NCBI GenBank assembly: GCA_023420115.1
Contig: JAEZWR010000006.1
Span: forward strand, 62,001 to 126,000
Source of the DNA: Bacillota bacterium
Lineage (GTDB): Bacteria > Bacillota > Clostridia > Saccharofermentanales > Fastidiosipilaceae
DNA: 64,000 nucleotides
Direction of reading: 5' to 3'
In this document: one piece after another, positions 7,941-17,831 of the stretch
Layout of the letters: each line of letters starts with the position of its first letter
Numbering within the stretch: the first letter of the stretch is position 1
Translations under genes and position numbers: made by a program
Notes under the pieces: generated by a model
Database searches by the model: none
Told to the model about the DNA's origin: nothing
Seen by the model: the letters and a program-made list of their open reading frames with translations, nothing else

Positions 7941-9896
7941 TTATTTCTTACCTGCTAGCCACTCCTGATAAGCTGCATCACGCTGCTCTGTTGTGACCAA
8001 ATCTGCTTGTGTTCTTAGATATTTATATGAAGTCATACCGAAATCAGCATATTGTTGGCTAAATGGTACATATTTTGAAACTACCTGACCTCTGGACTGC
8101 ATCTGTGTTGGGATATAGAAACATTTTTCAATCATCTTGGCATCGCACTTAGCAAAAGCCTTGTATCTTGCATCCATATCATCATTGATTGCATCAGCTG
8201 TACGATAAAGTTCTTCGTATTCTGACAGACCTACTTGATCCTTAATTTCTTTATCAAGAACCTCGCCATTTGTATCAACTAAACCAAGGCCACACTTCTC
8301 CATATATGTACCTGTTGTTGTTGACCAAACATCAACGAAGGATTTTGGATCGCGGTAGTCAGGACCCCAACCGGTGAAAGTTGAAATATCATAATCCATC
8401 TTATATGGATCAGTCTCTCTATATGCAACTGCCTGTACGGTATCTGCATCCTGTAATACTAATTCAATAATAATCTGTCCGTCAGTATTATCTTCTACAG
8501 ACTTTTTCATTGACTGTCCTTGTTTGACGAGTCTATCACTTGTGCTAACCACTAGCATATCCAAGTGAACTGGGAATTCTACTCCCTCTTTCTTTGCTTC
8601 TTCAATATACTTTAGAGCCTCTTCCTTACTCTGGAATGGTTCTTCTGTATCACCTAAGTTGAGTGACTCACCTGTATCTTGATTATACTGCTCTTGAACT
8701 AGAGTGTAATAATTTTTTCCGTCAGATGTAGTTCCTGCCCCTGGGAAGTTATGAATATTTCTAAGCATTGACTTGGCTAATTCTTCAGGTGCAGTTGTAC
8801 CTAACATGGCCTTTGTGTCCTTAGCCGCACGAAGAGCCTTGCGGAAATTCTCATTGAGAATTGCGTTATGTGTCTTGGCTCTCTCAGCCTCGTCATCGGC
8901 ATAATTTGTCAAATCAAATTTCTGGCGATTGAAGTTAAAGACAATACCGAAGCAGTAGTTATTAGGCACCTGGAAGAAGGCATTATCCTTATATTTTTCA
9001 AGATATGTATCATAATCTTCCCAGCTAGTAGACAAGCCAGCCTGCGAATATACACCCTGTTCAAATCCTTTGATAATAGAATAAGGATCTTCACCATTAT
9101 CATAAACAAAGTTAATCTTCTCTATATATACCTTATCAGCATCAAAATAGTCTTCATTCTTTTCGATAACAATTTTTGACTTTGTATTATTCTCCGTTAA
9201 GAAATATGGACCATTATAGAGAATTGAATCCAAGGCTACTGCTCCGAAGTCACAATTTTCTCTGTCTGGACTACCGAGTTTACATCCCTCACCTTTTGAC
9301 TCTAAAAACTCTCTCTTAATTGGATAGAAGACAGCATAATTTGTCATCGTATCAAAGTAAGGAGTTGGATTTTCCAATGTGAATTCAACCGTATGTTCGT
9401 CAAGAGCCTTGACACCTACTTTTTCAAATTCTTCATCAGACAAATCACTATTTCTAAATTCTGTGTAACCCTTAAGCACACCCTCTAGAACCCATGTTAG
9501 TTCAGAGTTGAACTCTGCACCATGTCTAATTCCGGTTACAAAGTCATCGGCTGTTACTGGGCCATATTCTTCACCCTCATTTGTATACCAATTAACATCA
9601 GAGCGAAGATGGAAAGTCCAAACAGTTGAATCATCATTGTGCTCATAAGATTCTGCAATACAAGGCTGCAAGTTACCGAAACGATCTGTCTCAACCAAAC
9701 CATTTACGAAGTTACCAGTAAATGTCTGATCACTTGTCTTCGCACTTGTAACATAGTCCATGTTCTGAATATCACTTGAGTTTGCAAGTGTTATTTCAGT
9801 TGTCGCAGTAGTGAGCTCGTCAGCTCTGACAAAGCTAGAACCAAAAAGCGACACGAACATGGCAGCTGATAATAAGAAAGATACATGCTTCTTCAT
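7941..9896 (-). CDS. oppA: Oligopeptide-binding protein OppA/AmiA paralogue 1
   Basis: Extracytoplasmic peptide receptor of SBP family 5, 651 residues from the ATG at 9896, close to AmiA in length. That ATG is chosen because AAAAGGAG lies about 10 bases upstream; a TTG seven codons earlier overlaps this site. The signal peptide ends at SSFVRAD and has no lipobox cysteine, unusual for a Gram-positive binding protein. Family traits include the YNGPYFLTE segment and the DYDISTFTGWGPDYRDPKSF segment. A Cys pair flanks KLGSPDREN and could form a disulphide. It is a clear tandem paralogue of the next gene upstream and directly precedes the permease genes. Confidence 0.93.
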   Translation of the reverse strand: MKKHVSFLLSAAMFVSLFGSSFVRADELTTATTEITLANSSDIQNMDYVTSAKTSDQTFTGNFVNGLVETDRFGNLQPCIAESYEHNDDSTVWTFHLRSDVNWYTNEGEEYGPVTADDFVTGIRHGAEFNSELTWVLEGVLKGYTEFRNSDLSDEEFEKVGVKALDEHTVEFTLENPTPYFDTMTNYAVFYPIKREFLESKGEGCKLGSPDRENCDFGAVALDSILYNGPYFLTENNTKSKIVIEKNEDYFDADKVYIEKINFVYDNGEDPYSIIKGFEQGVYSQAGLSTSWEDYDTYLEKYKDNAFFQVPNNYCFGIVFNFNRQKFDLTNYADDEAERAKTHNAILNENFRKALRAAKDTKAMLGTTAPEELAKSMLRNIHNFPGAGTTSDGKNYYTLVQEQYNQDTGESLNLGDTEEPFQSKEEALKYIEEAKKEGVEFPVHLDMLVVSTSDRLVKQGQSMKKSVEDNTDGQIIIELVLQDADTVQAVAYRETDPYKMDYDISTFTGWGPDYRDPKSFVDVWSTTTGTYMEKCGLGLVDTNGEVLDKEIKDQVGLSEYEELYRTADAINDDMDARYKAFAKCDAKMIEKCFYIPTQMQSRGQVVSKYVPFSQQYADFGMTSYKYLRTQADLVTTEQRDAAYQEWLAGKK

Positions 9897-10213
9897 TATT
9901 TTGCCACTCCTTTTCAACTTTTATCACTAAAATACACCTATCATTAGATAGTGCATAATATTTTCAAAAAAAATTCATCTTAAGTCAAATAAAAAGTAGC
10001 GAAAAGTTTCAATTTTCTACGCTTTTTCGCACTTTTTTTTACTTTTCTCTATTTTGTCGCAACAATTAACAATGAATACTTATAAGTTATATATTATTTA
10101 TATGTATAAATATGCATAAGAAATGGGAGACAACGTATATGTCATCTCCCACCCCTTATTTTAGTGATAATCGTCGCCTCTATGGCAAGTGATTTTGTTC
10201 AAATAAGCATCAA
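9897..10213. promoter_or_regulatory. Intergenic region between the two oligopeptide-binding protein genes
   Basis: No gene is seen. It holds a hairpin (arms TGGGAGA/TCTCCCA, 10124-10151) with only a weak T-rich flank that may partly terminate the upstream transcript. It also holds a sequence block (10002-10037) that recurs upstream of the other binding-protein gene, followed on the minus strand by TTTGAC (9989-9984). A separate promoter for the downstream gene is likely, but I could not place a convincing -10. Confidence 0.5.
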
Positions 10214-12166
10214 TTACTTTTTACCAGCTTCCCATTCAGCTCTGGCCTGAGTATGTTGCTCTGTGGTAACTAAGTCTTCTTGGGTTCTTAAGAACTTGTA
10301 TGAAGTCATACCATAGTCTGAATACTGTTGGCTAAATGGCACATATTTGGATACTACCTGACTTCTTGCTTGCATCTGTGACGGGATATAGAAGCATTTT
10401 GAAAGTAGTAAAGCATCGGCCTTTGCAAAGGCTCTATATCTAGCATCCATATCGTCATTGATCTTGTCAGCTGCACGATATAGTTCTTCGTATTCTGAAA
10501 GTCCGACCTGGTCTTTGATCTCTTTATCGAGAACTTCACCATTGGAATCAACCAAACCTAAACCTGATCTCTCCATGTATGAACCGGTTGTTGTTGACCA
10601 TGTATCAACGAAGGACTTAGGATCGCCATAGTCAGGACCCCAACCTGAGAATGTGGAAATGTCATAATCCATCTTAGCAGGATCGCTCTCTCTATAAGCT
10701 ACAGCCTGTACTGTATCAACATCCTTAAGTACTAACTCAATGATGATCTGACCATCTGTATTGTCAGAAATTGACTTCTTCATTGACTGACCTTGTTTGA
10801 CGAGTCTGTCACTTGTTTCAGGAACTAACATATCGAGGTGAACTGGGAATTCTACGCCCTCTTTCTTAGCCTCTTCGATATACTTCAAGGCTTCTTCCTT
10901 GCTTAGGAATGGTTGTTTACCGTCAGATAAATCTCTATCTTCACCTGTCAAGGTCTTGTATTCTTCATTTACTAGTTCGTAATAGCTCTTGCCATCTGAA
11001 GTTGTACCAGCACCTGGGAAGTTATGAATTGTTCTTGTTGTAGCTTCTGCGAGTTCTTCAGGCATGCTTGTTGACAATGTTGTCTTAGCATCGTTAGCTG
11101 CACGAAGAGCCTTGCGGAAGTTTTCGTTCAATAGAGCCTTGTGGGTCTTTTCTCTCTCGGTTTCGTCATCAGCATAGTTTGTAAGATCAAACTTCTGACG
11201 ATTGAAGTTGAGAATCATACCAAATACATAGTTATTTGGAGATGAGAAGTAAACATTGTCCTTATATTTTTCAAGATAAGAACTATAGTCCTCCCAGCTT
11301 GGGCTCAAGCCTGCTGATGAATATACACCCTGCTCAAATCCCTTGATGACTGAATATGGATCCTCACCATTGTCATAGATGAAGTTAATCTTATCAATGT
11401 AAACATGCTCAGCATCATAGTAACCTTCATTCTTTTCAATGACGATCTTTGACTTGGTATTATTTTCAGTCAAGAAGTAAGGACCATTGTAAAGAATTGT
11501 GTCAAAACCAACTGTACCGAAATCACAATTATCTCTATCTGGGCTACCTAATTTACATCCTTCACCCTTTGACTCTAAGAATTCTTTCTTAATTGGATAG
11601 AAGACAGCATAATTTGTCATTGTCGCAAAGTATGGTGTTGGATTCTCCAATGTGAACTCTAATGTCTGATCGTCAAGAGCCTTGACTCCAACCTTTTCAA
11701 ACTCTTCGTCTGAGAAGTCACTCTTTCTGAATTCACTATAACCCTTCAGTGTTCCCTCGAGAAGCCATGTCAATTCTGAATTGAATTCTGCACCATGTCT
11801 GACACCTGTTATGAAGTCTTCGGCTGTGACGAGACCATACTCTTCACCCTCATGTGTAAACCACTTAACATCGGGGCGCAAATGGAATGTCCAAACTGTT
11901 GAATCTTCATTGTGCTCATAAGACTCAGCGATACCTGGCTGCAGATTACCAAATCTGTCAGTTTCAAGCAAACCGTTCACAAAGTTGGCGTTAAATGTGT
12001 GGTCTGATGTTTTACTGGTTGTAACATAGTCCATGTTCTGGATGTCACTGCTATTGGTCAAGTTAATTTCCTTAGCTGCACTTGTAACTTCGTCAGCTCT
12101 AACGAAGCTACCAACCAATGATAGCGACATAACCGCAGCGGTAAATAATGAAATACTTTTCTTCAT
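10214..12166 (-). CDS. oppA: Oligopeptide-binding protein OppA/AmiA paralogue 2
   Basis: Second extracytoplasmic peptide receptor, 650 residues, colinear with and mostly identical to its downstream neighbour. The ATG at 12166 is chosen because GGAGG lies 6 bases before it; an ATG four codons upstream is itself part of that site. The signal peptide ends at GSFVRAD with no lipobox cysteine. The same internal Cys pair around KLGSPDRDN is kept. Differences cluster around residues 375-420, which may alter peptide preference. It is first in the gene order and probably transcribed from the region at 12167-12300. Confidence 0.93.
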   Translation of the reverse strand: MKKSISLFTAAVMSLSLVGSFVRADEVTSAAKEINLTNSSDIQNMDYVTTSKTSDHTFNANFVNGLLETDRFGNLQPGIAESYEHNEDSTVWTFHLRPDVKWFTHEGEEYGLVTAEDFITGVRHGAEFNSELTWLLEGTLKGYSEFRKSDFSDEEFEKVGVKALDDQTLEFTLENPTPYFATMTNYAVFYPIKKEFLESKGEGCKLGSPDRDNCDFGTVGFDTILYNGPYFLTENNTKSKIVIEKNEGYYDAEHVYIDKINFIYDNGEDPYSVIKGFEQGVYSSAGLSPSWEDYSSYLEKYKDNVYFSSPNNYVFGMILNFNRQKFDLTNYADDETEREKTHKALLNENFRKALRAANDAKTTLSTSMPEELAEATTRTIHNFPGAGTTSDGKSYYELVNEEYKTLTGEDRDLSDGKQPFLSKEEALKYIEEAKKEGVEFPVHLDMLVPETSDRLVKQGQSMKKSISDNTDGQIIIELVLKDVDTVQAVAYRESDPAKMDYDISTFSGWGPDYGDPKSFVDTWSTTTGSYMERSGLGLVDSNGEVLDKEIKDQVGLSEYEELYRAADKINDDMDARYRAFAKADALLLSKCFYIPSQMQARSQVVSKYVPFSQQYSDYGMTSYKFLRTQEDLVTTEQHTQARAEWEAGKK

Positions 12167-12241
12167 TTTTGCCTCCATTAGGTATTCAATATTTAATATG
12201 CTAAATAATGTTTCACTATTTTCTTTTTATTTGCGATATTC

Positions 12242-12294
12242 GTCAAACTCAAAAATATTAAAAAGTTTCAATTTTTTTCGCTTTTTCCACTTTT
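12242..12294 (-). promoter_or_regulatory. Shared upstream element of the two oppA paralogues (copy 2)
   Basis: The plus-strand block at 12261-12294 matches 10002-10037 upstream of the other paralogue, sharing AAAAGTTTCAATTTT, CGCTTTTTC and CACTTTT. In both copies GTCAAA (minus TTTGAC) lies 18-19 bases away on the gene side. The core GAAAATTGAAACTTTTC of copy 1 is roughly palindromic. A regulator site is possible, but its identity is unknown. Confidence 0.4.
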
Positions 12295-12305
12295 ATGAAA
12301 AAAAT

Positions 12306-12336
12306 TTTAAAAAAAAGCTTCCGCGACGGCTTTTTA
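12306..12336 (-). terminator. Second hairpin with T-tract downstream of mltG
   Basis: On the minus strand, AAAAAGCCG and CGG-AAGCTTTTT pair with a small bulge and are followed by eight T. It lies just beyond the main mltG terminator and may be a back-up. Confidence 0.5.
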
Positions 12337-12342
12337 ACGCTT

Positions 12343-12393
12343 AAAAATAAAAAAGAGATTATAAAATTGAGAAGCAAGCAACTTTATAATCTC
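12343..12393 (-). terminator. Terminator downstream of mltG
   Basis: Minus strand GAGATTATAAA pairs with TTTATAATCTC (11 base pairs) and is followed by TTTTTT. It sits about 70 bases after the mltG stop. Confidence 0.88.
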
Positions 12394-12465
12394 ATAAGAT
12401 CTAACATCCAACGCATATATACGCGTAAACTAATCTATCTCTATATTCAAATTAAAGTATGACAT

Positions 12466-13794
12466 TTAAGGTGTCTGAATTTCTTCAATATCAAGATCTG
12501 TAATTGTCTGATCTGGACTAACATTAGGCAATTCAACCCAAGGGGTGTTGTCCTGATTACCATTTTCTTCACTGAGTTTATCGTCCAGAGGTTTGACATA
12601 TCTTGCTACATTATTTAAATGTTCTTCCCAACTTCTGGCAAAAACAGTAGTTCCGTCTCCCTTCGCAGCGAAAAACATAAGATCTGGCTCATTTGCATCA
12701 GGATAAAGAGCAGCTCTAATCGCCTCTAGACCCGGAGAACATATCGGCCCTGGAGGAAGCCCCTCTACTCTATATGTATTATAAGGTGACTCTCGCTCCA
12801 AATCTGACTGTCTAACTATTAGCACCGGTGGTTTACCATCTTGCTGTCTGAGATAATTTACAGTAGCACAACTCTGTAATTCCATGTGTTGAGCCAGTCG
12901 GTTATGGAAAACCCTGCTAACTTTGTACATTTCGTCAACCTTAGAACTCTCTTTTTCGATTATAGATGCTAGGCGTATGACTTCATCCATGGTCATCCCT
13001 ATAGCGGCAGCTCTATCTTTGTACTCATCAGTCAACTTGGCCTCTGTATTATTTAACATTGTGCGAAGGATTTGCTCTTCTGTACTATTAAGATCGAAGA
13101 AGTAAGTATCTGGGAAAAGATATCCCTCAAGAATTGTATTTCGACCCGTGGTTAAGTCTATACCTTGGACGAAGCTATAATCTAAGAATTCATTTGGATT
13201 ATCCATAAGTTCATCCATTTTTTCTTCATCAAATTGAACGCCATTGTCCTTCAATATGTTCTTAATATCAATATATGACTTACCTTCTGCGAAAGTTATA
13301 CGCTCTGACTTTGGTTGCTGGGTGAGAATATACATCATTTCATCAAAAGACATTCCTGGCAAGAGAAAATGTGTTCCACTCTTGTAACTACCGTCGAAGC
13401 CATTGACCTTACTCATAATATTAAACATGGTCCTATTTTCAATAAGTCCCTGGTCATATAATTTCTGAGCAATTTTTGATGTACTGTCACCTAAATCCAG
13501 GTAGACCATTACAGCATTTTCTGTATTTTGGTCAGGGATCACAAAGTTATCATCAAGTACTCCCTTAATTTTACTCTCGGCTGCTGCAAGCTCAGCCTCA
13601 GGAATTGTTTCTCCAGTCTTGGCTGCATTATCTTCAAGTTCCTTCTTGTTACTATAAGCCTGCAGAGCTTCGAATCTCTGACTCTGTTTCTTGGTATATT
13701 CAAATCCTAGTACTATTCCGAGACAGACGAAAACAATAAATATGAATAAACAAAGTATCCAGCTTACTGTCTTACGCACTTTACTAGATGCCAT
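12466..13794 (-). CDS. mltG: Endolytic murein transglycosylase MltG (YceG-like)
   Basis: Membrane-bound enzyme that cuts nascent peptidoglycan strands and so sets glycan chain length. The 442-residue protein has one N-terminal membrane helix (about residues 12-34) and then a small LysM-like region (LDLGDSTSKIAQKLYDQGLI). The YceG catalytic domain carries the hallmark segments EGYLFPDTYFF, LASIIEKES with the catalytic Glu, and YRVEGLPPGPICSPG. The ATG at 13794 is used because AGAGG lies 5 bases upstream; a GTG two codons earlier overlaps that site. The C-terminal 60 residues are acidic and family-variable. Confidence 0.95.
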   Translation of the reverse strand: MASSKVRKTVSWILCLFIFIVFVCLGIVLGFEYTKKQSQRFEALQAYSNKKELEDNAAKTGETIPEAELAAAESKIKGVLDDNFVIPDQNTENAVMVYLDLGDSTSKIAQKLYDQGLIENRTMFNIMSKVNGFDGSYKSGTHFLLPGMSFDEMMYILTQQPKSERITFAEGKSYIDIKNILKDNGVQFDEEKMDELMDNPNEFLDYSFVQGIDLTTGRNTILEGYLFPDTYFFDLNSTEEQILRTMLNNTEAKLTDEYKDRAAAIGMTMDEVIRLASIIEKESSKVDEMYKVSRVFHNRLAQHMELQSCATVNYLRQQDGKPPVLIVRQSDLERESPYNTYRVEGLPPGPICSPGLEAIRAALYPDANEPDLMFFAAKGDGTTVFARSWEEHLNNVARYVKPLDDKLSEENGNQDNTPWVELPNVSPDQTITDLDIEEIQTP

Positions 13795-13958
13795 AGTCAC
13801 CTCTATAAAAAGAATTGAAAATTAAAATAATCAAGTGAAATTATTATCTAAGCCTAAATTTTCTACAAGTCAGAACAAGTAAATATTCTGTACAAAAAAA
13901 TAAAACTCTTGTCACAAATATAAATAAACTAATAGTATATGAACAGTTTACACTATAC

Positions 13959-15812
13959 TTATTTTTTGTCCTTTGCTCTTGACCTAAGCTTGGCCCTCAT
14001 CTCCGAATCGAGAATTTTCTTCCTCAGCCTAATACTTTGAGGAGTAACTTCAATCAACTCATCATCATTAACAAATTCCATATATTGCTCTAAACTCATC
14101 TTAATAGGGGTCACTAATTTAAGTGCATCATCAGACCCCGCAGCCCTCATATTCGTCACGTGTTTTCGTTTACAGACATTTACACTAATATCTTCCGATT
14201 TAGGATTCGAACCCACAACCATTCCTTCGTAAACTTCCGTAGACGCAGAGATAAATAGGCTTCCTCTTTCTTGTGCATTGTAAAGACCATATGTCAAAGC
14301 AGTCCCCGTTTCTCGAGCTACAATAACACCATGATTTCTAGTCTCTATTTCACCTCTCCACTCTTCATATCCAGCAATCATACTATTCATGATGCCATTT
14401 CCCTTAGTATCGGTCAGGAACTGCGTTCTATATCCTATCAGTCCACGACTGGGAATCTTAAATGTCAAACGATTAAAGTCGTCACGCAAACTGTGCATAT
14501 CTTGAAGTTCACCCTTGCGCTGTCCCAATTTCTGAATTACTACCCCTACACAATCCTCTGGGACCTCGATTAACAGCTCTTCAATAGGTTCGAGCAAAGT
14601 ACCATTTTCATCTTCTTTGGTTATAACCCGGGGACGACTGAGCTGAAATTCATACCCCTCACGGCGCATAGTCTCAACCAAAATAGAAAGGTGCATTTCT
14701 CCGCGGCCTTTGACGATAAAAGAGTCCGGCGAGTCTGTTTCCTCAACTCTAAGTGACACATTTCTATCAGTCTCTCTAAATAATCGTTCTCTCAAATGCC
14801 TACTTGTAAGATACTTTCCCTCGCGACCAGCAAAGGGACTATCATTGACGCTAAAAGTCATAGCTATCGTAGGTTCATCAATTTGGACAAAAGGAAGTGC
14901 TTCAGGTCTATCAAAAGCACAAATAGTATCGCCTATATTGATTTCATTCATTCCCGCAACGCAAACTATCTCACCAAGACCAGCCTCTTCAATCGGCATT
15001 TTCCCAAGAGCTTCAAATCTATATAGGGCTGTCACCTTCGCCTGGCGCTGACCAGCTTCTCCCATTCTACATATAGAAACTGCCTGCCCGAGTTTGATAC
15101 TTCCTCTAGTCACCTTACCTATAGCCATACGACCGACGTAATTATCCGCCTCTATATTGGAAACTAGAAGCTGCAAGTCCGAATCAAGTTCTCCCTCAGG
15201 ACATGGAATATAATCTACTATCTTATCTAAAAGTGGATATATATCACTTGATTTATTATCAAGAATATCTTCTAAGTTTTCAGAAGCTATACCATCTCTA
15301 CCAGAAGCATAAAGGACAGGAAAATCTATTTGATCTTCATCTGCTCCAAGAGCAATGAACAAATCAAGTATCATATCCGGTACTTCTTCCGCTCTAGCAT
15401 CTTTTCTATCCACTTTATTTACAACCACTATAACTGGAAGTCTAAATCCCAAGGCCTTATTAAGAACGAAGCGAGTCTGTGGCATTGGTCCCTCATAAGC
15501 ATCGACTATCAAAAGGACACCATCTACCATTTTTAAAATTCGCTCGACCTCACCACCAAAGTCAGCATGTCCTGGAGTATCAACAATATTAATTCTCACA
15601 TCGTTATAATTTATGGCAGTATTTTTTGCCAAAATTGTAATTCCTCTTTCACGTTCTAGATCCTGCGAATCCATCGCTCTTATCTGTACTTGCTCATTCT
15701 GTCGAAAAGCACCACTTTGTTTGAGCATCGCATCAACTAGAGTAGTCTTACCATGGTCAACGTGAGCTATAATTGCAATATTTCTTAACTTTTCTTCTTT
15801 TGTCCTGGACAT
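13959..15812 (-). CDS. typA: Ribosome-associated GTPase TypA/BipA
   Basis: Translational GTPase of the elongation-factor family that binds the ribosome and helps 50S assembly and stress growth. The G1 motif is AHVDHGKTT (residues 16-24). The switch II motif DTPGHADFGGEVER and the G4 motif NKVDR follow. The C-terminal TypA-specific region includes RGLIGYRTQFLTDTKG. Length of 617 residues is typical (about 605-615). It stands alone between mltG and der on the same strand; the Shine-Dalgarno is weak. Confidence 0.96.
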   Translation of the reverse strand: MSRTKEEKLRNIAIIAHVDHGKTTLVDAMLKQSGAFRQNEQVQIRAMDSQDLERERGITILAKNTAINYNDVRINIVDTPGHADFGGEVERILKMVDGVLLIVDAYEGPMPQTRFVLNKALGFRLPVIVVVNKVDRKDARAEEVPDMILDLFIALGADEDQIDFPVLYASGRDGIASENLEDILDNKSSDIYPLLDKIVDYIPCPEGELDSDLQLLVSNIEADNYVGRMAIGKVTRGSIKLGQAVSICRMGEAGQRQAKVTALYRFEALGKMPIEEAGLGEIVCVAGMNEINIGDTICAFDRPEALPFVQIDEPTIAMTFSVNDSPFAGREGKYLTSRHLRERLFRETDRNVSLRVEETDSPDSFIVKGRGEMHLSILVETMRREGYEFQLSRPRVITKEDENGTLLEPIEELLIEVPEDCVGVVIQKLGQRKGELQDMHSLRDDFNRLTFKIPSRGLIGYRTQFLTDTKGNGIMNSMIAGYEEWRGEIETRNHGVIVARETGTALTYGLYNAQERGSLFISASTEVYEGMVVGSNPKSEDISVNVCKRKHVTNMRAAGSDDALKLVTPIKMSLEQYMEFVNDDELIEVTPQSIRLRKKILDSEMRAKLRSRAKDKK

Positions 15813-15901
15813 CTATTCCGGGCACCACTTTCTAATAAATTAAAATATTTCTATTAATGATAAAAAATGATAATCTAGCACAATCCAAACTGAAAACAAA
15901 C

Positions 15902-17248
15902 TCAATCCAGTCCGTACATATCAGTTTTTGCACCTTTTTCTCTCAAAATAAATCTAATAGGAGTTCCAGAAAAATCCGCATTCTCTCTCAGTCTATTCTC
16001 GATATACCTTTTATATGAAAAGTGCATCAAATCCTTATGTTTACAAAACAAAACAAAAGTTGGAGGTCTGACCGAAGCCTGCACAGCATAAGTAATCTTA
16101 AGTTGCTTCCCTTTAACTGACTGTGATTGCATCTGGCTCTGTGCCTCGGCAATAATTTCATTAAGGACAGATGTAGATAATCTTCTACACGCTGAATCAA
16201 AGACTCTCTTGATCTCTGGATATATAGATGAACATCTGAAACCTGTCTTAGCTGAAATAAATAAAATGGACGCATAAGGGGCAAAAGCGAAACGCTCTCT
16301 AAGCCTCATTTCCATTTCTTTCATAGGAACTTCATCTTTATCCGCTATATCCCACTTATTAACACATAGAATCAAAGCCTTGCCAGCTTCGTGTGCCAAG
16401 CCAACAATCTTGGTATCTTGTTCACTTATTCCCTCAGTAGCATCAATTAAATGGAGACATACATCACAACGTTCGATAGCAGCAGTCGCACGCATATTAC
16501 TATAGCGTTCAATTCTCTCTTCAACTTTAGACTTGCGCCTGAGTCCAGCTGTGTCGACAAAGAGAAATTTACCATGTTCATTTACTATCGGAGTCTCGAG
16601 CGCATCGCGTGTCGTACCTGCAAGATCAGATACGATGGCCCTATCTGAACCATACAAACGATTAAGAAGAGAACTCTTACCAACGTTCGGCTTGCCAATT
16701 ATTGCAACTCTAACCTCTTCCTCATCTACTGGGGCATTTAATAGTTCCTCCGGAAGCCTAACAGTGAGAGCATCGAGAAGATCCCCTATACCCAAACCAT
16801 GGGCGGCAGAAATCGGCATAACCTCCTCAAATCCCATAGCATAAAAGTCATAAACTTCAGGTGGCGTCTCACCTGGCCTATCACATTTATTTACAGCTAC
16901 TACAACAGGTTTAGAGGACTTGTGCAGGTAAGAAGCTATTTCTTGATCTGCTGCTTGAAGTCCATTTGTTACATCAGTTAAAAATAGTATGACGTCAGCC
17001 GTATCAACAGCAAGCCAAGCTTGTTCCCTCATCTGTTTAAGAATCTCATCATCTGCAGTAGGCTCTATTCCACCTGTATCAATAAGGGAAAATTTTTTAT
17101 CAAGCCACTCTATAGAACAATATATTCTATCTCTAGTTACTCCTGGCGTATCATCGACAATTGAAATGCGTCTACCTGCCAAATAATTAAAAAGAGTCGA
17201 CTTTCCAACATTAGGTCTGCCAACAACAGCAACTACTGCATCTCTCAT
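15902..17248 (-). CDS. der: Ribosome assembly GTPase Der (EngA)
   Basis: Double GTPase needed for 50S subunit maturation. It carries two G domains: the first begins with GRPNVGKST near residue 10 with DTPGVTRDR following, the second with GKPNVGKSS followed by DTAGLRRKSKVEE. A C-terminal KH-like domain covers roughly the last 90 residues. Two adjacent ATGs are possible; the second (17248) is chosen because GGAGG is then 5 bases away rather than 2. The resulting 448 residues fit the family. Confidence 0.96.
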   Translation of the reverse strand: MRDAVVAVVGRPNVGKSTLFNYLAGRRISIVDDTPGVTRDRIYCSIEWLDKKFSLIDTGGIEPTADDEILKQMREQAWLAVDTADVILFLTDVTNGLQAADQEIASYLHKSSKPVVVAVNKCDRPGETPPEVYDFYAMGFEEVMPISAAHGLGIGDLLDALTVRLPEELLNAPVDEEEVRVAIIGKPNVGKSSLLNRLYGSDRAIVSDLAGTTRDALETPIVNEHGKFLFVDTAGLRRKSKVEERIERYSNMRATAAIERCDVCLHLIDATEGISEQDTKIVGLAHEAGKALILCVNKWDIADKDEVPMKEMEMRLRERFAFAPYASILFISAKTGFRCSSIYPEIKRVFDSACRRLSTSVLNEIIAEAQSQMQSQSVKGKQLKITYAVQASVRPPTFVLFCKHKDLMHFSYKRYIENRLRENADFSGTPIRFILREKGAKTDMYGLD

Positions 17249-17344
17249 CATTTCCTCCAAAATACATGTAAGATAACTTCACTTCGATTATTTTATAGAT
17301 AGGTTACCTTTCTCAAGCATAAACCAAAGTATATTCCCAAATGA

Positions 17345-17376
17345 ACGCAAAAAGCAGCGCCGTCTGACGCTGCTTC
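17345..17376 (-). terminator. Terminator downstream of rpmF
   Basis: Minus strand AAGCAGCG pairs with CGCTGCTT across an 8-base loop and runs into TTT. It lies 30 bases after the rpmF stop. Confidence 0.85.
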
Positions 17377-17405
17377 ACATCCATTATATCGAGTCAAAAC
17401 CTCTA

Positions 17406-17594
17406 TTAAGCTTCTTCAGCTTCGAGTTGGAGAACATCACGGCCCTTATAATAACCACAATTTTTGCAAGGACGATGTGCTTGCATCAATTCGTGGCAAT
17501 GGGGACATTCAACCAATGTAGGAGCATTGAGCTTCCAATTCGATCTGGAACGGCGTGAACGGGCTTTTGACCATCTTCTTTTAGGAACCGCCAT
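17406..17594 (-). CDS. rpmF: 50S ribosomal protein L32
   Basis: Small basic protein of the large ribosomal subunit, 62 residues. It starts MAVPKRRWSKARSRRSRS, the family hallmark, and holds four zinc-ligand cysteines (C30, C33, C43, C46). The acidic C-terminal tail is short. The zinc-binding form suggests zinc is not limiting, since some bacteria also carry a zinc-free paralogue. It follows yceD, a conserved neighbourhood. Confidence 0.97.
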   Translation of the reverse strand: MAVPKRRWSKARSRRSRSNWKLNAPTLVECPHCHELMQAHRPCKNCGYYKGRDVLQLEAEEA

Positions 17595-17684
17595 TTTTAC
17601 ACCTCCATTACTTTATACAAACAATTCTAATCTAAATAACAAAGCTACGCAATTTTAGATTAAATAGCAGCGATTGTCAAAAGA

Positions 17685-17716
17685 ATTTTCAAAAAAATGC
17701 GTCTTTTTTTGAAAAT
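17685..17716. repeat. Perfect AT-rich inverted repeat between yceD and rpmF
   Basis: ATTTTCAAAAAAA (17685-17697) and its exact complement (17704-17716) flank a 6-base loop. It could form a hairpin with T-rich ends in the yceD-rpmF transcript. Whether it acts as an attenuator for rpmF is unknown. Confidence 0.6.
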
Positions 17717-17831
17717 TTACCATTTTTCGCTATTTTTAGCCTTATTTCACGTATTTTTATCTGTAATTATATACTATATTTCAAAATAGATAGAACTTAG
17801 ATTATGACTTTATAATCTTACATCTATTCGT

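Noticed and set aside
8868..9179. Plus-strand open frame inside the first oligopeptide-binding gene
   Set aside because: It is antisense to a clear family 5 binding protein and has no ribosome site or domain.
10002..10037. Possible CodY box in the shared upstream element
   Set aside because: The palindrome resembles but does not match the AATTTTCWGAAAATT consensus closely enough to name the regulator.
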